A DNA stretch of 64,000 nt from Bolinopsis microptera. Lineage: Eukaryota > Ctenophora > Tentaculata > Lobata > Bolinopsidae. This document shows positions 1 through 34,286 of this stretch, piece by piece. The stretch's first letter is position 1, and every line of letters starts with the position of its first letter. Location of the stretch: the NCBI RefSeq assembly GCF_026151205.1, contig NC_087075.1:10710303-10774302 (forward strand), written 5' to 3'. The translations under genes were made by a program, and so were the position numbers. The notes under the pieces were generated by a model. The model did not search any database. It was not told the DNA's origin and worked only from the letters and a program-made list of their open reading frames with translations.

Positions 1-850
1 TTTTATTAATACGTGAAAAATAATTTGGGGGAAAAATTATGGTGACCTAAATTTTGGTAGTCCGAAAATATGGTGTTTTTTTCCCGAAAACCACCGACTG
101 TCGTACCTTTTAAATATGTATCGTAAGGTATATATAATTCATTATTAAGTGATTATGAATCACTTCAACAAAATAGGGTCAAAATCAAGAAAAAGTTTAA
201 ACAACCCGGTTTTGGATCCTGCAGTTTCGATGCTTATAAGTTTTAATACAGTGGCTACGCTTTTGTTGACAATGTTGATCAGTTTATGTTGACAGTTGAG
301 AATGGCGGTAAAATTGTGAAATCGGCGCTTGTAAAATATTGTTAAGCCGTGTGTGTTTATAACTGAATGCTTGACGATTGTACTTTAATCACATGAGCGC
401 CGAAATTGTGCGCTTTTCTACGCCGCGCAGTAGACTCTACCAGGAGTTAAACGACCAAAAAGCATGTGTGTAGAGAAACCAGATGATGATCAAATTTCAC
501 GACAGAGAAGACGTAACTCGAAGAAATGCTGGCGGTATTCCATCCACTAATTAATAAAAGCTTCGGTACCAAGGGAATTCAAATTACAGAAAAAGTTAAG
601 ATGAGATAAACGTCAAACAGGAGGCTGGAATGAAAAAATTTCAGAGTGGGGTATCTAATAACAGGAAGTCTTATTCGTAGATGGAAAGACTCAATAAATG
701 AGACCCACTTTTTTAACTCGCTCCACAGCACGAAGTAGTAAGAGAAACATACCCTAATAAAGATTGGTCATTATTTTAATATAATAATTATATGGACACT
801 GTGTACTTTACTACTGTGTAGATGTAAAATAAATCCTCTGTAATGTATAC
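1..850. other. AT-rich DNA, no convincing gene
   Basis: No open frame of note. The gene whose TM exon ends at 989 should continue here on the minus strand. A possible 32-nt exon is at 886..855 (acceptor CACAG, donor GTAAGT, phase 2 in, phase 1 out). An acceptor near 630 could begin a very short last exon. Both are too small to be trusted without transcripts. Confidence 0.3.
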
Positions 851-988
851 TTACGACGATAAAATGTGGAACATTTTATTAAAATTCTGTGACTTGAACC
901 ATCAAATGTTTATAACGGTACTTAAAAATAAAAAAAACAAGCATAGAAGCATACAAATTGAGTATAATAAAGAGTGTAAAGAACTTAC

Positions 989-23187
<22,199 letters not shown>

Positions 23188-23189
23188 AG

Positions 23190-25660
23190 TATTGGTCACT
23201 ACATTCTACCCACCTGTCATGATGAAAACCATGGCCTAGTGAATGGGAGACTGTTAACTTTATACGAAGTAGAGGGAATGTCGTGCAATATGCCTTGAAA
23301 AGGAATTAGGTCCTTGGCTTTACACCGACGCCCGACAGCAATCTAATCTGCATATTGTGGGTTTTAATTTCAAATTAAGTGACACGTGCAGTGTTAGTTT
23401 ATTAGTTGACCGAATAACGCAACATCTTCTTTATGGTCTTTCGTTATTCTGAAAATAATAATGTTTCCATAGTGCCTCATTTCAATAGAAAGAGCTCAAT
23501 TTCCAGATTGATTTGTACATGACCCTAACTCAGCTCACATGGTATAGTACACAATACATATGTAAATACTGAATATTATATATGTGATCATGATTATTTA
23601 ATGTCTGATATCACTCCGGGGAGTCCTAAGGGTTTATACGTTAGAAACCAATCAAATAAACAAATTTTCATGTGCTTGTGAATCAGATTTGAGGGTAAGC
23701 TGGAGGGGGCCAGGGGTAGGGAATGTCGTGTACCAGCCATCACTGTACATACCATGCAACTTTCAATGGGATATTAGACTGATTTCAATAAAGAAAGAAA
23801 AAATAATAATTTAAGTTCAAAAACTCATTCTTATATACGATAAAATAAGAGGGTCGTGTTTATTAAATTTCATTCACTCTCACAAGTGAACGACAGGCAA
23901 AATGATACAATTCTATCTATCTTACTACAAGTTTCATGAATGAGTTAACAGTCGACTTAATTCCTTAGTTAATTTAGCACTTAAAAAACAAGCAGCTCAC
24001 CACACTTGAGGTTTGAATAATCAAATGCTAGTTCGTTTTAAAAAGTTTGTTTTGACAACTAAACACAAAGAGCGAAGAATTAAACATTTCGTTACAATCA
24101 TTATTATTTCATTGAAATGTTTGACCTAGAATATAGCTAATAGCAGGCTATTGAGAACAAGTACCCTGACCAGTACTTCATCGTGCTCGCCTGACTCATT
24201 GTCGTACCTGTGTTTTCTAAGGAGCCACTAAAAGGAGCCATTATATTTATAAGGAGCCATTATAAGGGGCCATTACAATTATTATTGTACTTGTGTTTTC
24301 GATATTACAGTGGTGAGTTTATAACATGCTGCTGAAATCTTTTTATAATTTATTCCTAACTGTATACTTGATCATGGAGGACACTTGCACTATAAATTAC
24401 TAATAGATGCTTGATAATTAAATTAACACACTTTTATTTAACATTTTTAGTTTAATAACATTAAAATATAAATGCGAATCGAGCAATATGCAATATGTAT
24501 GATGGAAATTATTAATAGACTTATTGCTTTTGTTTTCTTGAACCATCGTGATAAGTCGTCAGAGCGATTATATTGTATCATTGTTACATTTTAAAACATT
24601 ATTATAAATTATGCAGATTGCTATATAAAAGCATCTTTTACATAAAGTAATAATACAAAGTTATGCACACGATAAAACTAACAATATTAACTGTTATTAC
24701 ACTATAGTTAATATGGAGCTATAGCATGTATAGGTCCCTTTATGATCTGTTAAAGGAGTTGGTGCTAGTATTTAGCATCAACAAAATCACGTACAAGATC
24801 ACTGCTTGTACGTGAACAATTTGTCGCTTAAAGTCTCATTAAGAATTTTTTTAATAGCAAATGAAATTTAGGCAGATAGAGGGTTGATTACAATCTCTTT
24901 TTTGCTAAGCTTATTTTAGATAAAATTGCTTCTATGAGATTCGACAAAGTACATATTATAATCGAGAACTATTAATAGGTGAAATTTATATCAAAAGATT
25001 TCTTACCTCTATCAAGTTATAACAACATTTAAGGCAGTATTTTAGATACTATCTGGAGAGATGCCAATACCGTGAAACTGATTTTACACACCTGTTATAG
25101 TTATGCAGAACATGTCCTAAATGATGTTAATATAATGTTATAATGATAGTAATTATTTAAATTCGAGTATCACGTACAGGGATCTTGAGATCTAAAATGG
25201 CTAGCTGCTTCGCAAGGCAGCGGAATGCGGTGCATACAAATGAAATTTTTTGACATCTCAAACAATACTTCAATTTACATTAAGTCATAGTAGACCCCAT
25301 AAACCTGTAAATCGTTTAAAAATGGTGATAATTGGAACTATTAATAACCAAACAAATCATAAAACATAAGAAATCAGTATCAAAAGATTCAAAAACACAC
25401 TTATATTGACAGTAAAAACCTTGCAAAGGCACTGTGATTAAACATAATATAACTTGTTAATAAAAGAAAAAATCAAACTTGGTATTTCTGGCTAATCATT
25501 AACTAAATAATGTCTAAGTATATTGACTGGCTGGAATCTAACAAGCTAAATAACATAACATCAACAAGCTTATATATTTGAAATTAGATGAAATTAAAAG
25601 CTAAAGCTATATGAATATATTTGAATGCCTCTCTTCAATTGGAAAATCTATTCAAACTTG
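23190..25660. other. Long spacer without recognised genes
   Basis: A small AAGGAGCCATTATA repeat at 24218-24275 and the relic exon described separately are the only structures noticed. The region is otherwise AT-rich, with no open frames of interest. Confidence 0.5.
25015..25130 (-). pseudogene. Relic copy of the signal-peptide exon at 23187-23061
   Basis: The plus-strand text TACTATCTGGAGAGATGCCA followed by ATACCGTGA matches TACTGTTTGGAGAAATGCCA and ATAGCGTGA of the signal-peptide exon. The flanks also correspond (donor side TCTTACCT versus TCTCACCT; 5' side CACCTGT.AT). The copy has internal deletions, has lost the ATG region and has an in-frame stop, so it is a decayed tandem duplicate about 2 kb upstream. 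Confidence 0.55.
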
Positions 25661-25662
25661 TT

Positions 25663-27377
25663 TTAATATTTTGAAACATTGATAACTTGATCGCTCAACA
25701 GCTGTTTCGAGGTTACTTCATCATAACCTAGAGAGCCCAGAATCTCCATGGTGTGTTCCCCTAACTTAGGAATGGTTAGATTTGGATTAGCAGGGTTAGC
25801 ACTAAGTTTAGGAGAAGGTGAGGGCTCTGCTGTACCTCCTGGTCCTGCCAGGAACATTCCACGATCTTTGTTGTGCGGATGCTCAGCAGCCTCAGCAAAC
25901 GTTAACACTGGTGTTACACAAGCATCCAGCTTACTGAATATCTCCACCCACTCACTTTGAGTCTTACTAGCAAATTTATCCTGGAAAGCTTTTGATAGCT
26001 CACCCCATTTTGGTAACTCCATTTGATGTGGTAATCCGGCCTCACCAAGTTCTAGTCCCTGTAACAAAGCAGTGTAAAATTGGGGCTCTAAGGCTCCCAC
26101 AGCCATGTAACGCCCATCTTTAGTGCCATAAGTATTGTAATAGGGACAACCAGAGTCAAGTAAATTGCAGCCACGTTGTCCAGGCCACATCATAGGTATT
26201 TGATTGATACTAGAAAACAGGAAACTGCTAGCATATGCTGCACCATCTGTCAGAGCAGCATCTACAATTTGACCCTCTCCACTATTTGAACGAGAGTGGA
26301 GTGCCATCATGATTCCCATTACACAGAGAATAGAACCACCAGCAAAATCTGCAAGGAGGTTTACTGGAGGAAATGGTGCAGCATCTGCTCGTCCAAGTTT
26401 AGACAAAACCCCTGTCATTGCAACATAGTTGATATCATGTCCGGCTGCTTGGCTCATGCTACCATTTTGTCCATAGCCTGATAATCTTGCATAGATCAAT
26501 TTCTTGTTTTCTTTGAGAAGAACTTCGGGTCCCAGTCCCAGCTTTTCCATAACACCAGGGCGAAAAGGCTCTATTAATATGTCAGCATCATTGACAAGTT
26601 TTTTCACAATTTCAACACCGCCAGGTTTTTTCAGATTTATAGATATAGACTTCTTGCCCCGAGCAAGAACATTAGTCGACAATAGAGGCTTGGGCTGATC
26701 TATTCTAATAACATCAGCACCGTAATCTGCAAGTAACATCCCTGCAAATGGGGATGGTGCCAAACCAGCCATTTCGATTACTTTTAAACCTTTCAGTGCC
26801 ATGCCCTGCAAAGTCAAAAATCACATTCAGCAAGTCATGAACTTTCTAAATTCGGAAATTCGATAGGTAATATGATCAAGATGGTCTAATTTAGATTCAT
26901 TGACTGATTAAATTGTTGCAATCAATTACAAAATCGTACATCTGCAATCTACATCCCAATATAAATCATGAATCCTATGAAAATGTATTACCTACATCAA
27001 AGATTTGCTAATCAAGTGGATAGAGAACAAAGTTAAAAATAATTATAGATTAGAATTAGAATTAGAACACCTGCACTCGATATTTTAAGTTATGATGAAC
27101 AAGTTTAACAAACTGATTGTGGGTCACGGCTAAAACAATGTACAGATCGAACGACAATCATTACTAAGACAAGAAACGGAGTATTCTAGCATCAGAAGTG
27201 ATTTGATCGGTCACACATGACCGATCCCTATCATAATCAGATGAGTGCATTGTAATATATAAATAATCAAACATGTGTTGATTAATCAGACGTTTAAAAC
27301 CGATCAGCATCTGGTGATTAGAATATTGATACACGTTCAACACATAATAGTAAATGGAATACCTGTTTGAGAGACAT
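25663..27377 (-). CDS. AMACR: Alpha-methylacyl-CoA racemase (CoA-transferase family III)
   Basis: The enzyme interconverts (2R)- and (2S)-methyl-branched acyl-CoAs so that branched fatty acids and bile-acid-type intermediates can enter beta-oxidation in peroxisomes and mitochondria. The main exon is 26805-25663. From the ATG at 26802 it gives 379 residues, close to the usual 380. Visible family marks: GLAPSPFAGMLLADYGADV near the N-terminus, LIYARLSGYGQNGS, catalytic-type His122 in AGHDINY and Asp152 in NLLADFAGG, and the later DACVTPVLTFAEA and GEHTMEILGSLGY. A clean acceptor (TTTGCAG) sits right before GGCATGG. A short upstream exon 27377-27363 (MSLKQ, donor CAG/GTATTC) joins in phase 0, so the true start may be 27377. 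The body of the enzyme is in one exon. The C-terminus is ...VSKY, not a canonical SKL/ASL-type PTS1. Confidence 0.93.
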
Positions 27378-28900
27378 ATTGCGGATTTGGAATGACCCAG
27401 AATAACAGTTTTTCTGAGAGAGACTCCTTTGACAAACATTGTGCATACACGCTAATAGTTTAAGTGTATAAAAAGCTAAATATTCGACAGGCTGGTTTAG
27501 ACTGAAGGAACTAAGTTTTTAAGTATGAAACTAAGTCTTGATAGTGACTTAAAGAATTTTACTAGATAGCCCAGTGATTCCGTCTCTCGGGCAGATGGTC
27601 TTGGATCAAATCTTATTGTCATCTATAATTCTAGGAAGCGAGCTAAGAATTTTTTCAATCATCATGAGCAGTGCAAAATCTTGGTTGATTCAGCCGACTG
27701 ATCAAGAATCTATAATAAAGTTAAATGGGAGGGAGCCTATCATATTAAAGTAGTATCCTTATATTTACAATTACGTGTTAACTAAAGCATTATACTCATG
27801 TACAATTTTACTAAAAAAGTCTTTGTTTTACTGTAGAAAAATATTCAACAACACGAATATCTTTACTTTACTATAGCGCTCGATTTTGGGATGACTGTTT
27901 TGCGCGGCGCACAAAATTATTATGTTCGTTTCTTTACAAGAATAAATTTTTTCGGAACATAAAATCAATTCCCATGTTTTAAAATGAAAAACTACGATAA
28001 TAAAGTCATTACTTTTTACTGTGTACTAATATTTATATTGATTGCCAATCGATAACTTTTTAAATAAGTATTATTAGTGAAACAAATTTTAGTGAAACAA
28101 ATTTAAAATTTTATCCTTTATTTTACAATCATAATATAATAATATTTATAAGCCTCCGTTTTGAAAGTTTTAAATTTTAATACATTCACATTTCTATTTA
28201 AAATTCAATTTTATGTACAAGTCAATAACTGGCCGCCAAAGCCGCGCATTCTTGAAAACAGGATTAACTTGATTATAGTTATACGACTATGTAAATTAAA
28301 AACTATCCGTGGTTTTTTCTTTTAAATAAATAAATTATAATTTTACCTAAGTCCAAAGCCAGCTTTGAAAAATTTACTATTAAATCATAATATATCGTCA
28401 ACTTTAAATATTTACAATGCAACAATTCATTAATCTGTAAACACGCGTACTCCAGCCCCTAAACGCATAAATTGTTATGCGGCGCGGCTCAAGCCGCGCA
28501 CGCACGTATTATTTTATACTGTTTGCTTTCTAATAAATATCGTGCCAATGTGTACGTCTAAATTGTAAACGTTCATGTTTTGTGTAAAGTGAATCCAATT
28601 GGGACTAGTGACAAGGATAAGGACCCAAGTGCCTGTACGGCTTTTTCGGGCCCCTGTGGACCACTACTCTTGAAATCACTCTACAACATTGAACATCTAT
28701 ATCTACTACGTCATTTGGCAATTATTGTCATTAATCTAACTTTCTAATTAATTGCCGAGGGGGAAGAGTAAACGCTTCACATTAAAATTCAATATACAAA
28801 ATTCAAAACCATCAATACGGTATTAAATATTATGGACAAGTCTATAGATCTATTTCGTAGTCATATATTCACATGATTTGCTTTATATTATATTATCTTA
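27378..28900. other. AT-rich spacer with GC-rich hairpin spots
   Basis: No gene seen. A perfect hairpin GCGCGGC-TCAA-GCCGCGC lies near 28473-28500, and other GCGC patches at 27880-27910 stand out against very AT-rich DNA. Confidence 0.4.
27563..27630 (+). repeat. Possible tRNA-derived SINE fragment
   Basis: TAGCCCAGTGATTC resembles a pol III A box, and GGTCTTGGATCAAATC about 30 bp later resembles a B box. No cloverleaf can be folded, so it is not a tRNA gene. It may be a SINE head or chance. Confidence 0.2.
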
Positions 28901-28927
28901 ATACTGTAATGAAGTACAGTAGGATTT

Positions 28928-29650
28928 GTGTTTCGAGAAAGAAAGGTTGCGGTCAAATTATTAACAAAAGTAAACAAAAGTCCATATTGTTTTTTTGATA
29001 CTGCTGACCCAATACAGCAGGTCAGCAGCTTCACTTACTTGGGTGCTATCATCAGTGCGGATGGAACAATAGACAGAGAACTGTCAGCTCGAATTCAGAA
29101 GGCCTCTGGGGCATTCTATCAGCTTAGCAGTATATGGTACAGTCGCAACATCAAGACACCGACTAAAATCAGGATCTACAAAGCGGCTGTCCTCACTATA
29201 CTGCTTTATGGAAGTGAGGTATGGAATACCACACAGACGCAGATGAAAAGATTTGAGGTGTTCCATCATAGATGTCTGAGAAGAATCCTGAAAATCAAAT
29301 GGTTTTATCACGTATCTAATGCTGACGTACGTAAGCGGGCCAACATCGCCCCTGTTGATACTTTCGTACGAGCAGCTAGGCTCCGATGGTTTGGCCATGT
29401 GGTGAGGATGCCAGAAGAAAGAATACCCAACTATCTTCTGCACTGGATCCCAAAGCATGGTAAAAGATCAAGAGGTAGACCTCGGAAAAACTGGCTGTCA
29501 TGTGTCCGGGAGGATGCAGCAATCTTCACAGGTGTCGATAACATCACGATAGAAGATGCAGAACAACAAGCAACAAACAGGGTACATTGGAGAGGCCTAA
29601 TACATCGGAGAAAGGAGTTACTATGTGGTGCAGGCCACTCCAACGACTAG
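28928..29650 (+). mobile_element. 5'-truncated non-LTR retrotransposon, C-terminal part of the reverse transcriptase ORF
   Basis: About 240 codons are open. Characteristic text: SSFTYLGAIISADGTIDREL, RIYKAAVLTILLYGSEVW, RCLRRILKIKW, RLRWFGHVVRMPEERIP and GRPRKNW. This is the post-catalytic region common to many LINE ORF2 proteins; the palm motifs (including F/YxDD) are missing upstream. The frame has no host-type start and simply opens within AT-rich DNA. It is a dead-on-arrival insertion with an intact 3' coding end. Confidence 0.9.
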
Positions 29651-29764
29651 GAGGAGACCTTTTCAAGTACAAGTAAGTATTGTTTTTTATATGCTACATA
29701 TTACCCGGCATATGTTATATTTTATTTGGAGGACTTTGCCGCTTCGACGCACCGCGCGAACTAG

Positions 29765-29820
29765 CATTCTAGCATTCTAGCATTCGATCGTTGCTCTGCG
29801 AAGCAGAGCAACGATCTCGA
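29765..29820. other. Perfect hairpin GATCGTTGCTCTGC-GAA-GCAGAGCAACGATC
   Basis: Fourteen-base arms with a three-base loop, preceded by three CTAGCATT units. It lies 120 bp downstream of the retrotransposon fragment. It resembles in style the CGAAG/CTTCG hairpins at 51.8 kb. Function unknown. Confidence 0.8.
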
Positions 29821-30779
29821 CGGATTGACATCGTCAATCAATATTTTATCCGCAAGGCAGTTATATTATACTTTTTTAAAGCTTTTCAGCAAAAGAAGCT
29901 AGGATCAAGCATTATAAACTAATATCGACATATTCATATCGCATCGTAGTTTTTTACATTTCAGAAAGTTTGCATCGTAAAAAATATTTCGAAAAGAGCG
30001 CTCAGCGCTGCACAATTTTATTTTCGTAAATTTTTTAAAGTTAGAATTAGGATATAATAATACACTCAATTAAATCAAGTGATGCAATTGGCAAAGCACA
30101 ATTACAATCAATTAAATGTTACAATACATTGCTTCAAAAATGTCAAAACTTTAACATATAATCAAATGTACTATACACACAAATTTCAAAACACATAATG
30201 ATCTACTCCATTCCAATTGGGGCAGGGATGAGGTTGTATGAGACGTTTCTGATATAAATGGCCATGGGTCTCATGTTTGGTGTCCACCTTTTTTACTCGG
30301 TACCCTCATAGAGCTATATATAGCTTTTATAAAACTTTGTTTTACTAAAAATACTTTGTTTTACTGTAGCGCGATGCGTTACTGTGCCGCGCCGCGCACT
30401 CAATGAGGCTTTTCCTCGCTAGATCGGCGAGATGCGATACTGTGCCGCGCCGAGCTGCGATGAATTGACATCATCAATTAACTATGAAAATTGTTTCCAA
30501 CATTGCAAATCTTGTGATCCTCGTTCTCACATGCCTTACTACTTCGCAGTAACTCTCCTTAGATTAGATTAGATTAAGAATAATGACATAAACATCATCA
30601 CTAGTTTTAAACATTCTTTCTGATTTCCTCATTATCAGAACTGTGAACATTTCACAGCCTTCGTCATTAAAAAACAAACAAATTCTATAACTAACATAAT
30701 TGTCATAATTTATTTACATATAAAAAAGTTTAAAAAGTTAAAAACCGTTAATTTAAAAAATAAATAAATAAAAACAAAT

Positions 30780-31940
30780 TCATGAGATATTTATTCCCTT
30801 TCTCTTGGCAACACACGGATTTTTATATAAATATTGGACTTGTTGCTTCTTCTTTTCGATATAATTTACACCCTCTATTTTTGCTAAAACTATATTTGAC
30901 ACTTCCCAAAAGTTGCCTGTGTCTACTAAATAATTAGTCTTTTTAAATTCTTCTAGATTAATTTTAAAATCAATAACAGACACTGAATTTCTAACAAAAG
31001 ATGGCAATTTATTCCAAAAGCTGATAACACGCTCTGATAAAAAATTATTAGACAAGGTTTTAATATTTCTATCAATATTGTTAGATTTAGTGCTAACAAT
31101 TTTATCTCCCGATCTACTTAAATTGAAAATATCTTTTCCATACTCAACCAATCCATTTACAATTTTGTAGGCTTCAATCAAATCTCCTCTAACCCGTCTC
31201 TCTGCGAGTGTTGTAATCTGTAAGGCATCCAACCTTTCACTGTAAGGAAGTGTTCCAATATCATCAATAAGGCGTGTGAACCTTCTCTGGACATTTTCCA
31301 GTTCAATGATAGTAGCCCAATTCCCATGGCAAGCAGGTGGAGACCACAACTGAGCACAATACTCCAAGTGGGGTCTTATTATAGTTTTATAAACATTTCT
31401 CATAACATTAATTTCTCTTATAATGAGATTCCTTGTAACCCATGCAATCATACTGTTTGCTTTACTAATACAACTTTTAATATGTTTCGACCATTTCAAA
31501 TCTGAAGAAGTTAAAACTCCAAGATCTTTCTCTGCTTCAATACATTCAAGTGTAACACCACTAAATACATATTCTTGAAGGGGATTTTCATTAAATGGAA
31601 CATGCATTATTTTGCATTTGCTAGGATTAAACTTTAACAGCCAGACATTTTGCCAGTTTTGCAAGCTTTCTAACATATTGAAAGTGCTTTCAGTGTCATT
31701 GGCATCCATAATAACTTTAAGATCATCTGCAAACAGTTTTGATATACCATTAATACAATCAGGCAAGTCATTGATAAAAATGACAAACAATAAAGGACCT
31801 AAAACAGACCCTTGTGGGACGCCTGATAAAACATCACGAAGGTAGGAATATGCTCCACCAACAAATGTCTTAAATCTTCTTCCAGATAAAAAGTCTTTCA
31901 CAATATCTAAAGTGTTACCACTTATACCCAAATTTCTCAT
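30780..31940 (-). mobile_element. 5'-truncated CR1/jockey-like non-LTR retrotransposon (reverse transcriptase)
   Basis: 386 open codons. RT motifs: SGVPQGSVLGPLLFVIFIND (motif B region), ISKLFADDLKV (catalytic FADD), LKFNPSKCKIM and EKDLGVL. The conserved tail follows, with NVYKTIIRPHLEYCAQLWSP, LENVQRRFTRLI, ERLDALQITTLAERRVRGD and FWNKLP. An in-frame TAG sits just upstream of the first Met, and no endonuclease domain is present, so it is truncated. It is followed on its own strand by T/A-rich tail sequence. It cannot move on its own. Confidence 0.93.
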
Positions 31941-34286
31941 TTTTGTAAGTAGTCTACTCTAGTCCTTCCTTTTTCTTGCTATGAGGCCTGCTACTCTGTT
32001 GACAAACTGCTTACACTCTTTACACATTCCTTAGATTTAAATATTTAGCCCCTTGGCTAGAGAATACGTTCTTAGATATTTTGGACAGTTTAATGAATTG
32101 TAATTGATTGATATGTAATATTAAGGCCCGTGGCCAGTTTTCAAAAAATGAAACAAGAAATTTAATTTTAGCACATTTTACAGAATAAAAAGATGAAAAA
32201 TAATTCATAAAATATGATGCCCATTTGGTGTATGACTTTTTGTCCTTGACTGCTAGTTTGGTTTTGGAAGGACAGGTAACTAACGGGGCAAGGAAAGCTA
32301 TTAGCATATTACTGTGTGATTCAACTTATCGAGTGGTTTATGTGGGCCAAGTGAAAGTGTTTTTGACTGGCCTCAGCACCATGAGAACTGTAGAAACACA
32401 AGCTTAACTGTCTCTGAGTTGATATACGTCTAAGGCACTTTGGGGTAAGTAGAGGCGTAGTACCTCAAACAATGCAATTGCTCAATTAAAGCTCTACTAC
32501 CCTACCTGTGTGTAGGCAATTACACATCAGCCATCAGTTCATGTTATCAAAATCCAAGGCATCTGTTGACAAATGGGTTTTGATGCCCAATAACAACATG
32601 GTGCTTGTGATTGGTGTCACCAGACTTGCAGTTGGTAGTGTCCTGAGTCCTGACTATTCTTGTTTTGTTGTCATGAGATTTTTGACACTTTGTCAATTTT
32701 GTGTGGTATTAATTTGGTTGTTTGTTGAATTATTTGGTTTCTTTTTCTAATCGGTTCTGATCTGTTTCATGTGGATCGTTTTAGCAGTGAGTTAACTTTC
32801 TTTTTTGGGTTCTTGCTAGCTTGTCTGTGAAAGTTTTGGCTTTGCAGCTTGTGCCTGAGTGTTTGCATCTTGGTGGGAGTATTTGTTGTGTAAATTGCTC
32901 TATTTATGCTCTATATATGCACATTGCACATTATTAATGTATAGAACTTTGGGCCTAGCTTCATGTGAGCCCCTTTTTATGGTGCTTGACCTGCAAGAAA
33001 TTTGGACATAGCTCCCACATGCACAGGAGCCCCGTATGCTGAGATCTCATGGTTAGGTTCTGCATATTCTGGTCTTTTGTGTATTACCACACTTCTATTA
33101 TGTCTTGTATGGTGTGACATATTAGTTCTATTATATCACTCTGTTGGGATATTGTATGTTGGGATATTGTGTCTTGTCGCGTGTAACATAATGTTTTTAT
33201 TATATTTTTTGAACCCATTGTATTCTCAGGTATTTATAGGGTAATAGGCATACAGCTTACTTAAGTGCGCAGTTGAGAGGCAGTTCCCGTCCCAACATAC
33301 CTGTCTGACCCCAATGTAGCACTGTAGACCTTATTGTATAGTGTTGAGATCTCTACTTGCTTTGAATGGTTCATTAGCCACTATAGCTACCATCTCTGCA
33401 GTGGTAGACCTTAGCCGTGGTCCAGCAAGGAAGGACGCAGCTAAGAATTTCACCCATCGTGTGTATAAACCCCTAGATTGTAGATGTCCAAATGTAAGCT
33501 GCCACGTCCTTCGCCTGTGAAGAGCCTCAAAGACCTGCTTATCGTGTTGTTTTGTAGTCAAGAGTTATGAGGAAACACGGCGTAGAGACCTGCATTGTTG
33601 AGAAAAGACAATTTTTGAGAAAAGACAATATGCTAGATCCTTAGTTGTCAAGTTCTTAACTTGTAGGTCCTTACCTTAAGAATCGTAAGGTTTGGGTCCT
33701 TACCTACAGGTCCTTAACTTTATTACTATCATTTCTTTCTGGCTCCACCTTTAACAAGTAGTTTCTCACTAGATTATGAAATATCAGATGATATTTGTTT
33801 TCTGGCTGATCGGCCGGACATTCTAGATGGCCGAAAATGACACTTATGCTTCAAGTGTTATAAAGGAAAGGAATGTATCCTCTACTATTAACTGACAGAC
33901 AGGAGTGCTGGTATAATCAGCTGGGTTGGTATTGAAGGAGCGCTGCAATTATCTGGTCAGGCAGTAACTCTGAATGTTAGCGTCATTTAAAAATGTGACA
34001 TTGGTTAGGCGAGCGCTTAATAAGGCTAAACCTCTGAGCTTAAATTATTACTTTCATGGTAGGTTTTAATTTGCAGACGTTTTACAGTTTATCTAGTAAA
34101 GTTTCAGTGACCGTATATTTTCAACTCAACGTGGAACAACATTTTGATGTCTGTTGATGTAATAATAGTTAAATGGAGTTTAAATGAGGCTGACCTGTTG
34201 ACAATCTCAACATTCTTTGTAAATTGGTAAAGTCAATTCACAAGTTTATCATATTATTACAATAATATATTGTACCTAATCTAGGA
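31941..34286. other. Spacer with short dispersed repeat, no gene recognised
   Basis: Open frames here are short and not protein-like. TTGAGAAAAGACAAT occurs twice at 33598-33630, and the same doubled phrase recurs at 41951-41985. A run of GGTCCTTA(A/C)C phrases fills 33640-33720. Confidence 0.4.

Noticed and set aside
27164-27439. 91-codon minus ORF as a mitochondrial presequence for the racemase
   Set aside because: Its N-terminus looks like a presequence, but the donor at 27362 leaves it in phase 2, out of frame with the racemase exon; the shorter MSLKQ frame joins in phase.
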